NCBI RefSeq assembly: GCF_000348785.1
Contig: NC_020520.1
Location: 1,488,001-1,552,000, forward strand
Direction: 5' to 3'
Length of the DNA: 64,000 bases
Origin: Ilumatobacter coccineus YM16-304
GTDB lineage: Bacteria; Actinomycetota; Acidimicrobiia; Acidimicrobiales; Ilumatobacteraceae
Made by a program: the position numbers and the translations under genes
Notes under the pieces: model-generated
The model's input: only the letters and a program-made list of their open reading frames with translations
Told to the model about the DNA's origin: nothing
The model's database searches: none
In this document: positions 53,901 through 61,584 of the stretch, piece by piece
How the letters are laid out: the number at the start of each line of letters is the position of its first letter
How positions within the stretch are numbered: position 1 is the first letter of the stretch

Positions 53901-54492
53901 CTTCTCCGTCAACGGTGGCCTCATGACCTTCCTCGGAGCGGTGTCGTACGCCGACTCCGCCCAGATCGGCTGGGGCGCCCAGATGCTCGGCGGCGTCGAG
54001 CAGGAAGCCGGCGTCCAGGCCGACCCGTTCGGCTGGTCGCTCGCCGACTTCGCTCCGGGTGGGGCGATGGCGCTCGCAGCCGGCGACGACTACACGTCAC
54101 ACTCCGGCACTTGGCGGGTGACCGGCAACGCGGCCGACATCCCGGCCGGGCTGCACTACGTCGATGGCGACGTGCACTTCGCCACGGGCACGACGCACCT
54201 CAACGGCGTGACGATCGTGGCGACCGGCAGCATCAAGATCAACTCGAACTCGGTCAGCCTGTCGCCGTACTCGCCCGACATGCCGACACTGTTCGCCGGT
54301 GAGGACCGGTGCAACAAGTCCGGCATCCAGTTCAGTGCGAGCCTCATCAACGTGTCGGGTGCGCTGTACTCGCCCGAAGCTCGTATCAAGATGAATTCCT
54401 CGATGCTCACGGCGACCGACGCGTCGCTCGTCGGCGCTGCGGTGCAGATCGACGGCTCCAACATCCTCGTCAACCTGCTCCCGTCGCTCTGA
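50914..54492 (+). CDS. Secreted protein with five lamin-tail domains
   Basis: A 1192-aa exported protein: Sec signal peptide about 1-27, acidic Pro-rich region to about 120, then five lamin-tail (LTD) repeats beginning near residues 126, 289, 454, 617 and 788. Each starts I-x-E-(I/V)-x-x-(N/D)-P, continues GE(W/F)(F/L)E(I/L) and contains NGG or N-G-G-V, ending in GDxGTPGxxNxC with paired Cys. The C-terminal 235 residues (from 959) are Gly/Asn-rich with short strands, probably a beta-solenoid, with two Cys. Bacterial LTD proteins are often associated with exported nucleases or adhesins; no catalytic domain is seen. Probably a surface or matrix protein. Confidence 0.85.
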   Translation: MHRAARLPLSVLTSTAVVMALATTALGAPSDDPSPDDEVSTEKPAEPAPEPDPDTESPTADRGATDVETAPPLLFPRPTEIVTAGQISDVPFTPPAAPPADDDDMAQARRVSTTPAPDFLPTLPVGSLFDVVITEVHYNPSAVYDSRGEFFEIYNDGLLPLDLSGWTFGDEIYDKHTISSLTIAPGDYAVLARFGEFDRNGGVAADYVYGDSVLLFNVGDQIVLRDSLGFVVDVVDYSLDEFPDPVGSSISLVDISADNADGDNWCVSTTPLVNGDHASPGAANQCGQSRASLEITEILNNPGRTSDFTGEWFEIHNTGNTTVDLNGFGIKDDDRDWFTVDHSVVVEPGERAIAGVLDDPARNGGVDVDIAYGDAMRLHNSFDELVIVDTLGIEVDAVRWDDGRTFPDPNGASMHLQSGASDNSNGENWCTSARRWATGDFGSPGVAGNCTPTEYPDIVITEVMFDPERTSPERAGEWFELMNNGSETAVLDGFVLRTYSTQHTIGDLTIEPGARVVVASDGDVAENGGVSADYVVGGDLPLYNTTSTLEVVAPDGTLLDRVRWTASLGFPFGKGHSMEVRGADVDNLLGPNWCAATDRYGDGDFGTPGTAGSCDEPAPAPSLVISEIMRNPAAVSDIVGEWLEIHNPTADAVDLLNWSIGDESSEYHVITESIEIEPGGYAVIARNADPAVNGGVAADYATGSAMVLLNSGDTVVINDRYGQFVDSFSWTNSDLFPRPNGGSIARTDASLSALAPGDDASGWCATSTQYGDGDRGTPGAANDCVVAPNHAIVINEIHRDPKATPDAQGEWIELHNSGDVDIDISGWTLRDDDVDTFVFDTDNPVVVPAGGYLVAGRNTEELNGGIEIDVQYGVEFIHFNTADEVVLLDDDLAVIDRVAWTATNGFPKVSGATMSLRSADLNNAVGANWCAAVTDQGNGDLGTPGSQNLCELPDPGPSPVDLSYSMFAIADDSCRGEVTLNGSEIVVGTRIRSNDDFSVNGGLMTFLGAVSYADSAQIGWGAQMLGGVEQEAGVQADPFGWSLADFAPGGAMALAAGDDYTSHSGTWRVTGNAADIPAGLHYVDGDVHFATGTTHLNGVTIVATGSIKINSNSVSLSPYSPDMPTLFAGEDRCNKSGIQFSASLINVSGALYSPEARIKMNSSMLTATDASLVGAAVQIDGSNILVNLLPSL

Positions 54493-54493
54493 T

Positions 54494-54898
54494 CTACTCC
54501 GGTCCTCGAAGGACCTCGGTCGCACAGCTGATGGTCGGCGCGCTCGCCAGTCGCCGATCGGCCGTGACGAGTGTGCAGTCCAGGGCCTCGGCGAGCGCGA
54601 CGTAGCACGCGTCGTAGGCGGTGACGTTCGCTCGGAGTTCGAACGCTCTCGGCATGAACACCGCCGTGGGGAAACGAGTGATCGGCAGTGCCAGCAGATC
54701 GTCGACGGCACTGCGAAATCGTTCGTCCGTGAGATCGCCCTTCAGCCAGCGTCGGCGTAGTACCGACACCGTCTCGACATCGACGAGATCGGGGGCCGAT
54801 GCGGCGCCGGCGATCTGGAGCCGGCGACGAGCGAGGGTGCCGGCCGACTCGTCGTCACCGACGACGTTGGCCAGCACCGAAGCGTCCACGACGATCAC
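54494..54898 (-). CDS. vapC: PIN-domain toxin of a VapBC module
   Basis: A 134-aa PIN RNase. Acidic metal ligands: D5 (VVDASVLAN), E42 (VDVETVSVLRR), D about 95 (TAYDACYVALAE) and D about 113 (LVTADRRLA). It cleaves RNA, in known VapCs mostly tRNA or rRNA loops, and is held inactive by the cognate antitoxin. Its ATG overlaps the antitoxin stop by 4 nt, the usual VapBC arrangement. The stop is 1 nt from the end of the convergent lamin-tail gene. Confidence 0.92.
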   Translation of the reverse strand: MIVVDASVLANVVGDDESAGTLARRRLQIAGAASAPDLVDVETVSVLRRRWLKGDLTDERFRSAVDDLLALPITRFPTAVFMPRAFELRANVTAYDACYVALAEALDCTLVTADRRLASAPTISCATEVLRGPE

Positions 54899-55125
54899 CG
54901 CGTCGCGCGTTCCTCAGCGAGGTCGTCGACGGCGTCGTCGAAGCCGACTCGACCGCCTGAGCGCTGTTCGATTCGTGCGAGCACGTCGGGGAGCGTCGGC
55001 GTGTGCGCGATTCGTGAGAGTTCGCCGGTGAGGTATTGCTGGAGCGATTGCCCTGCTGCTTCGGCGCGTTGTTGCAGGCGTGCATGAACATCGGCCGGAA
55101 GATCTCGAATCAACACATTCGGCAT
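54895..55125 (-). CDS. vapB: Antitoxin of VapBC module (FitA/RHH type)
   Basis: A 76-aa antitoxin: MPNVLIRDLPADVHARLQQRAEAAG is a ribbon-helix-helix DNA-binding unit of the FitA/VapB type, followed by a C-terminal toxin-binding tail (VLARIEQRSGGRVGFDDAVDDLAEE). It represses its own promoter with the toxin. CATACT lies 6 nt before the ATG, so the transcript is probably leaderless, and palindromic TGCATGCA overlaps this region. Confidence 0.9.
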   Translation of the reverse strand: MPNVLIRDLPADVHARLQQRAEAAGQSLQQYLTGELSRIAHTPTLPDVLARIEQRSGGRVGFDDAVDDLAEERATR

Positions 55126-55145
55126 GCTTGCAGTATGCATGCAGT
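55122..55145 (-). promoter_or_regulatory. vapBC promoter with palindromic operator candidate
   Basis: On the minus strand CATACT (55137-55132) sits 6 nt before the vapB ATG. Palindromes GCATGC (55122-55127) and TGCATGCA (55136-55143) bracket it, and TGCAGT appears twice. This fits a ribbon-helix-helix operator over the -10. Confidence 0.45.
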
Positions 55146-55190
55146 CCGTCTGCGAGGCAAGCGCGGGTCGAAGCAGCTGACGAATTGCTC

Positions 55191-55219
55191 TTGCGTCTTG
55201 GATCGAACAAGTGTACGAT
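55191..55219 (+). promoter_or_regulatory. Promoter with near-consensus SOS box
   Basis: TTGCGT (55191-55196), a 17-nt spacer and TACGAT (55214-55219), which lies 6 nt before the ATG at 55226. CGAACAAGTGTACG (55204-55217) matches the LexA operator CGAAC-N4-GTTCG with one mismatch and overlaps the -10. The layout mirrors the promoter of the other DUF222 gene at 5563. Confidence 0.65.
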
Positions 55220-55225
55220 AAAGCT

Positions 55226-56480
55226 ATGTCAGCCAGGGATGACGCCAAGGAAGGGTTCGGTGGGTTGGCTGACGTGCGGGCTGCGGTCAACGAGATCGCT
55301 GGGTTTCGCAATGCGCTCGATGGGCGGATCGTCGACGTGGCGGTTTGGTTGCTCACGCACGACGAGTGGCGTGGTACCGGGTTGCACAAGCCCGAGCAGT
55401 TCCTGGCGTTCCGGTTCGGTATCGGCGTGGCTGCTGGTCGCCGCTATGTCGACGTGGCGCGGCGTGCCGACGAACTCCCGGCATCGGTCGACGCGCTCAG
55501 GTCGGGGGAGTTGTCGCTCGATCAGTTGATGCCGATCGTGCGGCGTGTGCCCGCGTGGGCAGACGACCAGGTGCTGTCGTTGTCGAAGCGGCTCACGGTC
55601 GGCCAGATCAACGCGGTCATCAACAAGTACAACTTTGAACGGTCGGGACTGCCCGACGACTCGATCATCTCGGAAGACCTGATCATCTCCGATGCCGAGC
55701 GCAACGAGACGCAACCGACCGAGACGCCATCGCCACGGCCGGTCGAGGTGCCCGATCGGTGCTGGATGGGGGTCGGCGACGATGGCCGGTGGCGGCTGCG
55801 CCTCGAGACCACCCCCGAGGTCGGTCTCACCATCCAGAACGCGGTCGACGAGGCTCGGGACCGCATCTTCCGTGACACCGCGAACTTCGTGTCCGAGGCT
55901 GAACACCGACGGGCGCGCGACCGATCATCTCGGCGCGCCACTGCCGGCGGCGATCGTCGAGCACATCACCTGCGACGGCATGCTCACGCCGGTGTTCCAC
56001 CGCAACGGGGTGCCGATCTCGGTCGGGCGTACTCAGCACATCGTTCCGGCCCGTACCCGCAAGGCGGTGCTGCTGCGTGACGGTGGTTGTGCGGTTCCCG
56101 GCTGCGGGGCGACTCGCCATCTCGACGTGCATCACATCGTGCACTGGTCAGACGGTGGCCCGTCCGACACCTGGAACCTGGTGGCGTTGTGCACGCACCA
56201 CCACCGATCACATCATCGAGGGCGACTCGAGATCAGCGGAAACGCCGACCTCGGCACCATCGTGTTCCGCAATCAGCACGGGGTGAACATGGCGAACGAC
56301 GGGCCGAGACCCGAGCCCCCGGAGGGCCCGCCACCTGCGCCGACGAGCGAGTACCACCCTCCGCTCTGCGAGCGGCTCGACATGAACTACGTGAGCTTCG
56401 TACATCCCGCACGCCTCGCCCCCTTCACCCGCCAGGCGAAGGCGTGGGCTGCCCGGCACGCCGCCACCCCGACCTCTTGA
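55226..56480 (+). pseudogene. DUF222 / HNH endonuclease gene, broken by internal deletion and frameshift
   Basis: The 5' part (55226 to about 55895) encodes a normal DUF222 domain (ARDDAKEGFGGLADVR... to EARDRIFRDTANFVSEA). The 3' part, in the +1 frame from about 55895, encodes DGRATDHLGAPLPAAIVEHITCDG, SVGRTQHIVPARTRK and an HNH motif (C-x-VPGC, DVHHIVHW, N, C-x-HHH). The segment that normally separates these two blocks in the family, about 40-50 residues, is missing, so a deletion rather than a simple base slip is likely. The first frame runs on only to 56080 without the nuclease. The promoter with its SOS-like box is intact. The ATG at 55226 is set by the -10 box 6 nt upstream. Confidence 0.8.
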
Positions 56481-56491
56481 GCGCTGGAGGG

Positions 56492-57001
56492 TCAGCGCAC
56501 CTCGAAAGCGGCGGGGCCCAAGGCCTCGATGAAGCGGTGGGCGAGGTTGGCTTTGGGCGTCCGGCCCAGGATCTTGATCCCGGTCCGGTCGCCGCGCCAC
56601 GCGCCGTCGGCGAACACGAACACGAAGTGTCGAAACTGATTGCCGGCTTCGGCCCGGCCGTCGTACCAGTGAACGGTGAGCCCCTCGCGTGGCCCGGCAT
56701 GAAGGAGTTCTTTGGGGCGTGGGCGCAGACCTCCGGTGGTAGCGATGCACAGTCGGCGATCGGTGAGCGCGTAGACGGTGTGCGTGACCATGAAGCCGAC
56801 CTGCTTGTCGGGGTCGAGCTCGAGTGACTCGATGAACGCGGCTCGGCCGCTGTCACCGAAGTCGCCCGAGGAGATCGTGTGACTCCCCGGAGCGGAGTAC
56901 TGCGGCGAGTTCAGGCTGGCGTTGAGATGGGTCTCGAAGGTGTCGCCCGGGAACTCGCTTGCCACCCATTCTCTGACGCGTTCAGGCTTCATCGCAAACA
57001 T
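56492..57001 (-). CDS. Protein of unknown function
   Basis: A 169-aa soluble protein (166 aa if the ATG at 56992 is used). It begins MFAMKPERVREWVASEFPGDTFETHLNASLN and contains VGFMVTHTVYALTDRRLCIATTGGLRPRPKELL, a pattern that recalls PH-like domains which hold 'T-(D/N)-R-R' after a strand, and later a FVFVFADG strand. I do not recognise a family with confidence. No good Shine-Dalgarno sequence is seen. It is convergent with the broken DUF222 gene and divergent from glnS. Confidence 0.65.
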   Translation of the reverse strand: MFAMKPERVREWVASEFPGDTFETHLNASLNSPQYSAPGSHTISSGDFGDSGRAAFIESLELDPDKQVGFMVTHTVYALTDRRLCIATTGGLRPRPKELLHAGPREGLTVHWYDGRAEAGNQFRHFVFVFADGAWRGDRTGIKILGRTPKANLAHRFIEALGPAAFEVR

Positions 57002-57103
57002 GGCATCACATTCTGTCGGCTCGCGGCGGCTCGAGCGAACATCGCTCGCGTGTCGGCGTGTCCACGTGGTGTGGGCAGTCTGCCGCCATACTTGACGGCG
57101 ACT

Positions 57104-58810
57104 ATGAGCGGCAACGACGACCATCCGGCAGCGGCGAACTTCGTTCGCGAACTCGTGATTGCTGATGGTGAGCAGCAGACGTTCGGCGGACGTGTGCAGA
57201 CCCGCTTCCCGCCCGAGCCCAACGGCTACTTGCACATCGGGCACGGCAAGGCGATCACGATCGACTTCGAGCTGGCTCGCGAATTCGACGGCGTGTGCAA
57301 CCTGCGCTTCGACGACACCAACCCCGAATCGGAAGACACGACGTACGTCGACGCGATCATCGACGACCTCGCCTGGCTCGGCTACCCGGTCGACAAGGCG
57401 CTCTACGCCAGCGACTACTTCGAGCAGCTCTACACCTGGGCGGTCATGTTCATCGAGAACGACCTGGCCTACGTCGACGAACAAGACGGCGACACCATCT
57501 CGGAGCAGCGCGGCGGCTACGGCAACCCCGGCATCGAGAGCCCGTTCCGTAACCGCCCGGTCGCCGAGAGCCTCGACCTGTTCCGCCGCATGCGAGCCGG
57601 CGACTTCGACGACGGCGGCCCGGTGCTCCGAGCGAAGATCGACATGCAGCACGAGAACATGCAGCTGCGCGACCCGATCATGTACCGGATCCGCAACGCC
57701 GAGCACCACCGCACCGGTGACGCGTGGAAGATCTACCCGACCTACGACTGGGCCCACGGCCAGAGCGACGCGATCGAAGGGGTCACCCACTCGCTGTGCA
57801 CGCTCGAGTTCGACAGCCACCGCGCGCTCTACGACTGGTACCTCGATCGCATTCGCGAGCTCGACGGCCTGCCGTACGAACAGCCTCGCCAGACCGAGTT
57901 CGCCCGTTTGGAGCTGACCCACACGGTCACGTCGAAGCGCAAGCTCAAGCAGCTGATCGACGACGGCATCGTCGACGGTTGGGACGACCCGAGACTGCCG
58001 ACCCTGCGCGGCCTGCGCAAGCGTGGCTACCCGGCCGAGTCGATCCGTGAGTTCTTCGAGTTCATCGGCGTGTCGCGCACCAACAGCCGCAACGAGATCG
58101 AGCTGCTCGAATCGTTCGTGCGCCGCCGCCTCAACGCCATCACGCAACGACGGATGGCGGTGCTGCGCCCGCTCAAGGTCGTCATCACCAACTGGCCCAG
58201 CAACGACGACGGGAGCATGCATGTCGAGCACATGGAGCTGGTGAACAACCCGGAGAACGCCGACGACGGCACGCGCCAGGTGCCGTTCTCCGGCGAGTTC
58301 TGGATCGAGCAGGACGACTTCAACGCCGACCCGCCGCCGAAGTACTACCGCCTCACCCCGGGCCGTGAGGTCCGCCTGCGCGGCGCGTACTTCGTCACCT
58401 GCGAGAGCTTCGACACCGACGCCGACGGCAACGTCACCCAGGTCAACGTCACCTACGACCCCGAGACCAAGGGTGGCAACTCGCCCGACGGACGCAAGGT
58501 GAAGTCGACCATGCACTGGGTGTCGACCGCACACGCCGTCGATGCGTCGGTCGCGCTCTACGAGCGCCTGTTCAGCGCCGAAGTGCCTGGCGAGGCGACC
58601 GGCGACGTCATGGACGACCTCGACGCGAACTCACGTGAACTGCTCACCGGCTGCAAGGTCGAACCGGCACTCGCCGACACCGCCCCCGGCGACGTCGTCC
58701 AGTTCGAACGGCTCGGCTACTTCGCGCACGACCCGGAACAGTCGATGCTGTTCCATCGCACCGTCGGCCTGCGCGACGAGTGGGCGAACATCCAGAAACG
58801 CAAGGGCTGA
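57104..58810 (+). CDS. glnS: Glutaminyl-tRNA synthetase
   Basis: A 568-aa class Ib aminoacyl-tRNA synthetase of full GlnRS length. The HIGH region is PEPNGYLHIGH (37-47), the KMSKS-like loop is VTSKRKL (275-281), with GlnRS-specific DDTNPESED and YDWAHGQSDAIEGVTHSLCTLEF. The two-barrel anticodon-binding C-terminus is complete (TKGGNSPDGRKVKSTMHWVS). It charges tRNA-Gln directly. Most actinobacteria instead use a non-discriminating GluRS with GatCAB, so a GlnRS is notable. The ATG at 57104 is preferred since conserved sequence starts soon after. Confidence 0.95.
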   Translation: MSGNDDHPAAANFVRELVIADGEQQTFGGRVQTRFPPEPNGYLHIGHGKAITIDFELAREFDGVCNLRFDDTNPESEDTTYVDAIIDDLAWLGYPVDKALYASDYFEQLYTWAVMFIENDLAYVDEQDGDTISEQRGGYGNPGIESPFRNRPVAESLDLFRRMRAGDFDDGGPVLRAKIDMQHENMQLRDPIMYRIRNAEHHRTGDAWKIYPTYDWAHGQSDAIEGVTHSLCTLEFDSHRALYDWYLDRIRELDGLPYEQPRQTEFARLELTHTVTSKRKLKQLIDDGIVDGWDDPRLPTLRGLRKRGYPAESIREFFEFIGVSRTNSRNEIELLESFVRRRLNAITQRRMAVLRPLKVVITNWPSNDDGSMHVEHMELVNNPENADDGTRQVPFSGEFWIEQDDFNADPPPKYYRLTPGREVRLRGAYFVTCESFDTDADGNVTQVNVTYDPETKGGNSPDGRKVKSTMHWVSTAHAVDASVALYERLFSAEVPGEATGDVMDDLDANSRELLTGCKVEPALADTAPGDVVQFERLGYFAHDPEQSMLFHRTVGLRDEWANIQKRKG

Positions 58811-58812
58811 TC

Positions 58813-59787
58813 GTGCGGCTGGTCGTGGCGCTGCTGTTGGTCGTCGGTGCGGCATGCGGCACCGACGACGACGGCGCGAGTGGGCCGGTCATCACGCAAC
58901 TCCCCGACGTCACGACGACCGTGACCGCCGACGCGGCAGTCGCGCCCGACGAGCCGCTGACCGGGTCGGCCGACGTCCGCGCCGCCGAACCCGCGAGCCA
59001 GTCCGGCGCCGAGACCGCGACCGAGCCCGAGACCGACGCGATCGAACCCGCGGTGACGCTGCCCGCCACCACGACCAGCAGCACCACCTCGACCAGCACC
59101 AGCACGACCACCAGCACCACCACGACCACGACCACGACCACGACGACCGAGCCGGTGGTCGAGCCGGTCGTCGTGGCGGCGCCGACACCTGGCGCTCAGT
59201 CGACCGCCTGCACGTCGGTGGCCGTGATCGGCGACTCGACCGCAGTCGGCATCGACGGGTCGACCGGGGCCATCTCGTCCGATGCCGGCATCGTGAACAC
59301 ACTCGCCGCGATCGGCGTCTCGGACGTCCGACTCGACATCAGCGGCGGCCGCTCGATCGTCGAGACCCTGCCCGGGCAGACCAACGGCGCCGAGGCGATC
59401 ACCGCGCTCCGCTCGACCGGCTTCGACGGATGCTGGATCATCGCGCTCGGCACCAACGACGCGGCCAACATCGCGGCCGGATCGAACGCGAGTGCGGCCA
59501 ATCGAGTCGACCGCATCGTCGACGCAACCGGCGGCGGTCGCACGCTCTGGATCAACGCGTCGACGATCACCACCAGCGGACACTGGGCGCGCAACAACAC
59601 CGTGCAGTGGAACAACGACCTCGCCGCGCTGCTCGCCGGTCGCGGCAACATCGGGCTCGCCGACTGGGACTCGCTGGCGAGCCAGAACGCCTGGTTCACC
59701 TCCGACGGCATCCACCCCAACAGCGCCGGGCTCGCCGCCCGCGCCCAGTTCTTCGCCGACAGCCTCCGCGCGTTCTTCCCGGCCTGA
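58813..59787 (+). CDS. SGNH-hydrolase lipoprotein
   Basis: A 324-aa exported esterase-like protein. Starts at GTG, 2 nt after the glnS stop; the signal has lipobox VVGAAC (C about 15). A long Thr/Ser-rich linker (about 80-115) follows, then an SGNH domain: block I VIGDSTAVG, a Gly in DISGGRS, block III LGTNDAAN and block V SDGIHPN with the catalytic Asp and His. Probably removes acyl groups from a cell-envelope polymer or peptidoglycan. Likely cotranscribed with glnS, though no functional link is evident. Confidence 0.85.
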   Translation: MRLVVALLLVVGAACGTDDDGASGPVITQLPDVTTTVTADAAVAPDEPLTGSADVRAAEPASQSGAETATEPETDAIEPAVTLPATTTSSTTSTSTSTTTSTTTTTTTTTTTEPVVEPVVVAAPTPGAQSTACTSVAVIGDSTAVGIDGSTGAISSDAGIVNTLAAIGVSDVRLDISGGRSIVETLPGQTNGAEAITALRSTGFDGCWIIALGTNDAANIAAGSNASAANRVDRIVDATGGGRTLWINASTITTSGHWARNNTVQWNNDLAALLAGRGNIGLADWDSLASQNAWFTSDGIHPNSAGLAARAQFFADSLRAFFPA

Positions 59788-59814
59788 ACCCGCGGGCACG
59801 GCCGAGACAACGAC

Positions 59815-60678
59815 TCAGCCGGGCTGGATCAACAGCGACTGCACGCTGCGCCCGAACCGGCCCGCTTCGTCGTGCAGCGACGACTCCGCGAAGCCCGCGC
59901 CGCTCGACTCGGTGGCGGTGCCGTACACCGAGTGGCTCGCCAGGCCGATCCACTCGCCGCGTGGCGGGCGAGCGATGTGCACGGTGAGATCGGGGTTGAT
60001 GTAGGTCGCCGTCTCGGGGGCGATCGCCGAACTCACGCCGTTGCCGAAGTCGGCCGCGGTGACGGCGCGTTGTACGCCGGTGGGAGATTCGCCGGGAACC
60101 AGGTCGACGAGCAGGCGGATCCACACCTTGCACGGACCGGTACTGTCCCAGCTCCCTTCGACGAAGCGGTGTTCGCACGACGACCGATGGAACGCGATCT
60201 CGCTGGTGTCGAGTGACCACGTCGACTCGATCACCTCGCCGTCGCCGGGCTCTCCGACGAAGTCGTCGGGCAGGCGAGCGTGATCGGGCAGGGGAATGCT
60301 CTGGTGGCGGATGCGGAGTGCGCGGGCACGGGCGACCTCGACGTCACCGTGCCGCAGTTCGGCCTCGACCAGCGACACCTTGCGCCCCGGGCGAACCACG
60401 CGGCTGATCACGTCGAGCGGTTGGCCGACCGGCACGGCGCGGGTCAACTCGACCGTGAGACGCGAGAGCTGCCACTCGACGGTCGGGTCGGATCGTTCGT
60501 CGGACACCCGCTCGCAGGCGCGGGCGAGCAGCGCCGACGGCGGTCCGCCGTGACAGTGGTCGGGGTTCCAGGGGCCGCGCGTGTGCTCGGTCGGCGTCCA
60601 GCGCTCGGCGTCGGCGACGGGTGAGTGGCCCGGGAGGAACAGGACCGGCGATGCGGATGGAGATGCGGATGATCCCAC
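59815..60678 (-). CDS. Acyl-CoA thioesterase-like double hot-dog protein
   Basis: A 287-aa protein of the 4HBT_3/TesB-like thioesterase family: GPWNPDHCHGGPPSALLARACE is the N-terminal hot-dog helix, SRLTVELTRAVPVG and RRVRPGRKVS-like strands follow, and the second hot-dog includes VWIRLLVDLVPGESPTGVQRAVTAADFGNG with the likely catalytic Asp. It hydrolyses acyl-CoA; chain length unknown. Starts 3 nt after the LLM gene stop in a hydrolase-LLM-thioesterase operon on minus. Confidence 0.85.
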   Translation of the reverse strand: MGSSASPSASPVLFLPGHSPVADAERWTPTEHTRGPWNPDHCHGGPPSALLARACERVSDERSDPTVEWQLSRLTVELTRAVPVGQPLDVISRVVRPGRKVSLVEAELRHGDVEVARARALRIRHQSIPLPDHARLPDDFVGEPGDGEVIESTWSLDTSEIAFHRSSCEHRFVEGSWDSTGPCKVWIRLLVDLVPGESPTGVQRAVTAADFGNGVSSAIAPETATYINPDLTVHIARPPRGEWIGLASHSVYGTATESSGAGFAESSLHDEAGRFGRSVQSLLIQPG

Positions 60679-60681
60679 GGC

Positions 60682-61584
60682 TCAGCCCACCTCGAGCGGC
60701 TTGAGTGCGTCGGCGGCCTCGGCCAGATGAGCGACCCACGCGTCGGCATCGCCGGGCTCGGCGATCGGCAGTGCGACGAACTTGGTCGTGCCGACGTCGA
60801 CGAAGCGCTGCACCATCTTCTGCAGTGCGTCCCACGAATCGGGCACGAGTTGCGTGACGTCGTCGAGGTCGGGGCGGCGCTTCTGCAGCAGCTTGGTGAG
60901 CACGTCGGGCACGGGCCCGAACGCGTACGGGATCAGCACGCCGTAGTGATCGTCCTCGATCTCGCGATCGTGTTCGGCGGCGACCTGCTCGATGACCGCT
61001 CGCCCGGCCTCGGCATCGCTCGGCAGCACGAATGACGGCAGCCAGCCGTCGGCGAGCCGGCCGATCCGCTTCAGCTCGGATGGTGCATAGCCGCCGAGCC
61101 ACACGTCCATGCGTTTCGGAGCCGGCTGCACCACGACCCCGTCGTAGGAGAACCTTTCGCCGGCATGACTGAACGGCTCGCCCGTCCAACACTTGCGCAT
61201 CACCGCGAGCGTCTCGTCGAAGATCGCCGCTCGTTCCTTGCGTTCGACGCCGAACGCCTGCTGTTCGACCGGGTCGACCGCGCCGAGACCGAACGCCGGC
61301 AGGAGGCGGCCGCCCGACATCGTTGCGAGCGTGGCGAGTTCTTTGGCGAGCACGACCGGGTTCCGGCCGGGCAGCACCATCACCGACATGCCGAACTTGA
61401 GCTTCGTCGTGCGGCCGGCGCCGTACGCCATTGCCACGAGCGGGTCGGGCGCCTCGCCGCTGATCTTCTCCGACAACCAGAGCGAGTCGAACTCGTGGGC
61501 TTCGAGAGCGTCGACGACCGCTCCGTAGGTCTCGTCGTGCAGTCGCGTTCGCGTGCCGAGCCCGAAGCCGATGCGTACCTTCAC
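60682..61584 (-). CDS. LLM-class F420-dependent oxidoreductase
   Basis: A 300-aa luciferase-like TIM-barrel protein of the F420 type: VRIGFGLGTRTRL, SLWLSEKISGEAPDPLVAMAYGAGRT, GRNPVVLAKELATLATMSGGRLLPAFGLG, and WLGGYAPSELKRIGRLADGWLPS, a well-known signature. It likely transfers hydride between F420 and an unknown substrate. Start is GTG at 61584, overlapping the hydrolase stop (GTGA), so translation is coupled. Confidence 0.9.
   Translation of the reverse strand: MKVRIGFGLGTRTRLHDETYGAVVDALEAHEFDSLWLSEKISGEAPDPLVAMAYGAGRTTKLKFGMSVMVLPGRNPVVLAKELATLATMSGGRLLPAFGLGAVDPVEQQAFGVERKERAAIFDETLAVMRKCWTGEPFSHAGERFSYDGVVVQPAPKRMDVWLGGYAPSELKRIGRLADGWLPSFVLPSDAEAGRAVIEQVAAEHDREIEDDHYGVLIPYAFGPVPDVLTKLLQKRRPDLDDVTQLVPDSWDALQKMVQRFVDVGTTKFVALPIAEPGDADAWVAHLAEAADALKPLEVG

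Noticed and set aside
56492-58534. Long minus-strand frame covering glnS
   Set aside because: Only the part from 57001 downward looks like protein; the rest is antisense to the well-conserved GlnRS.
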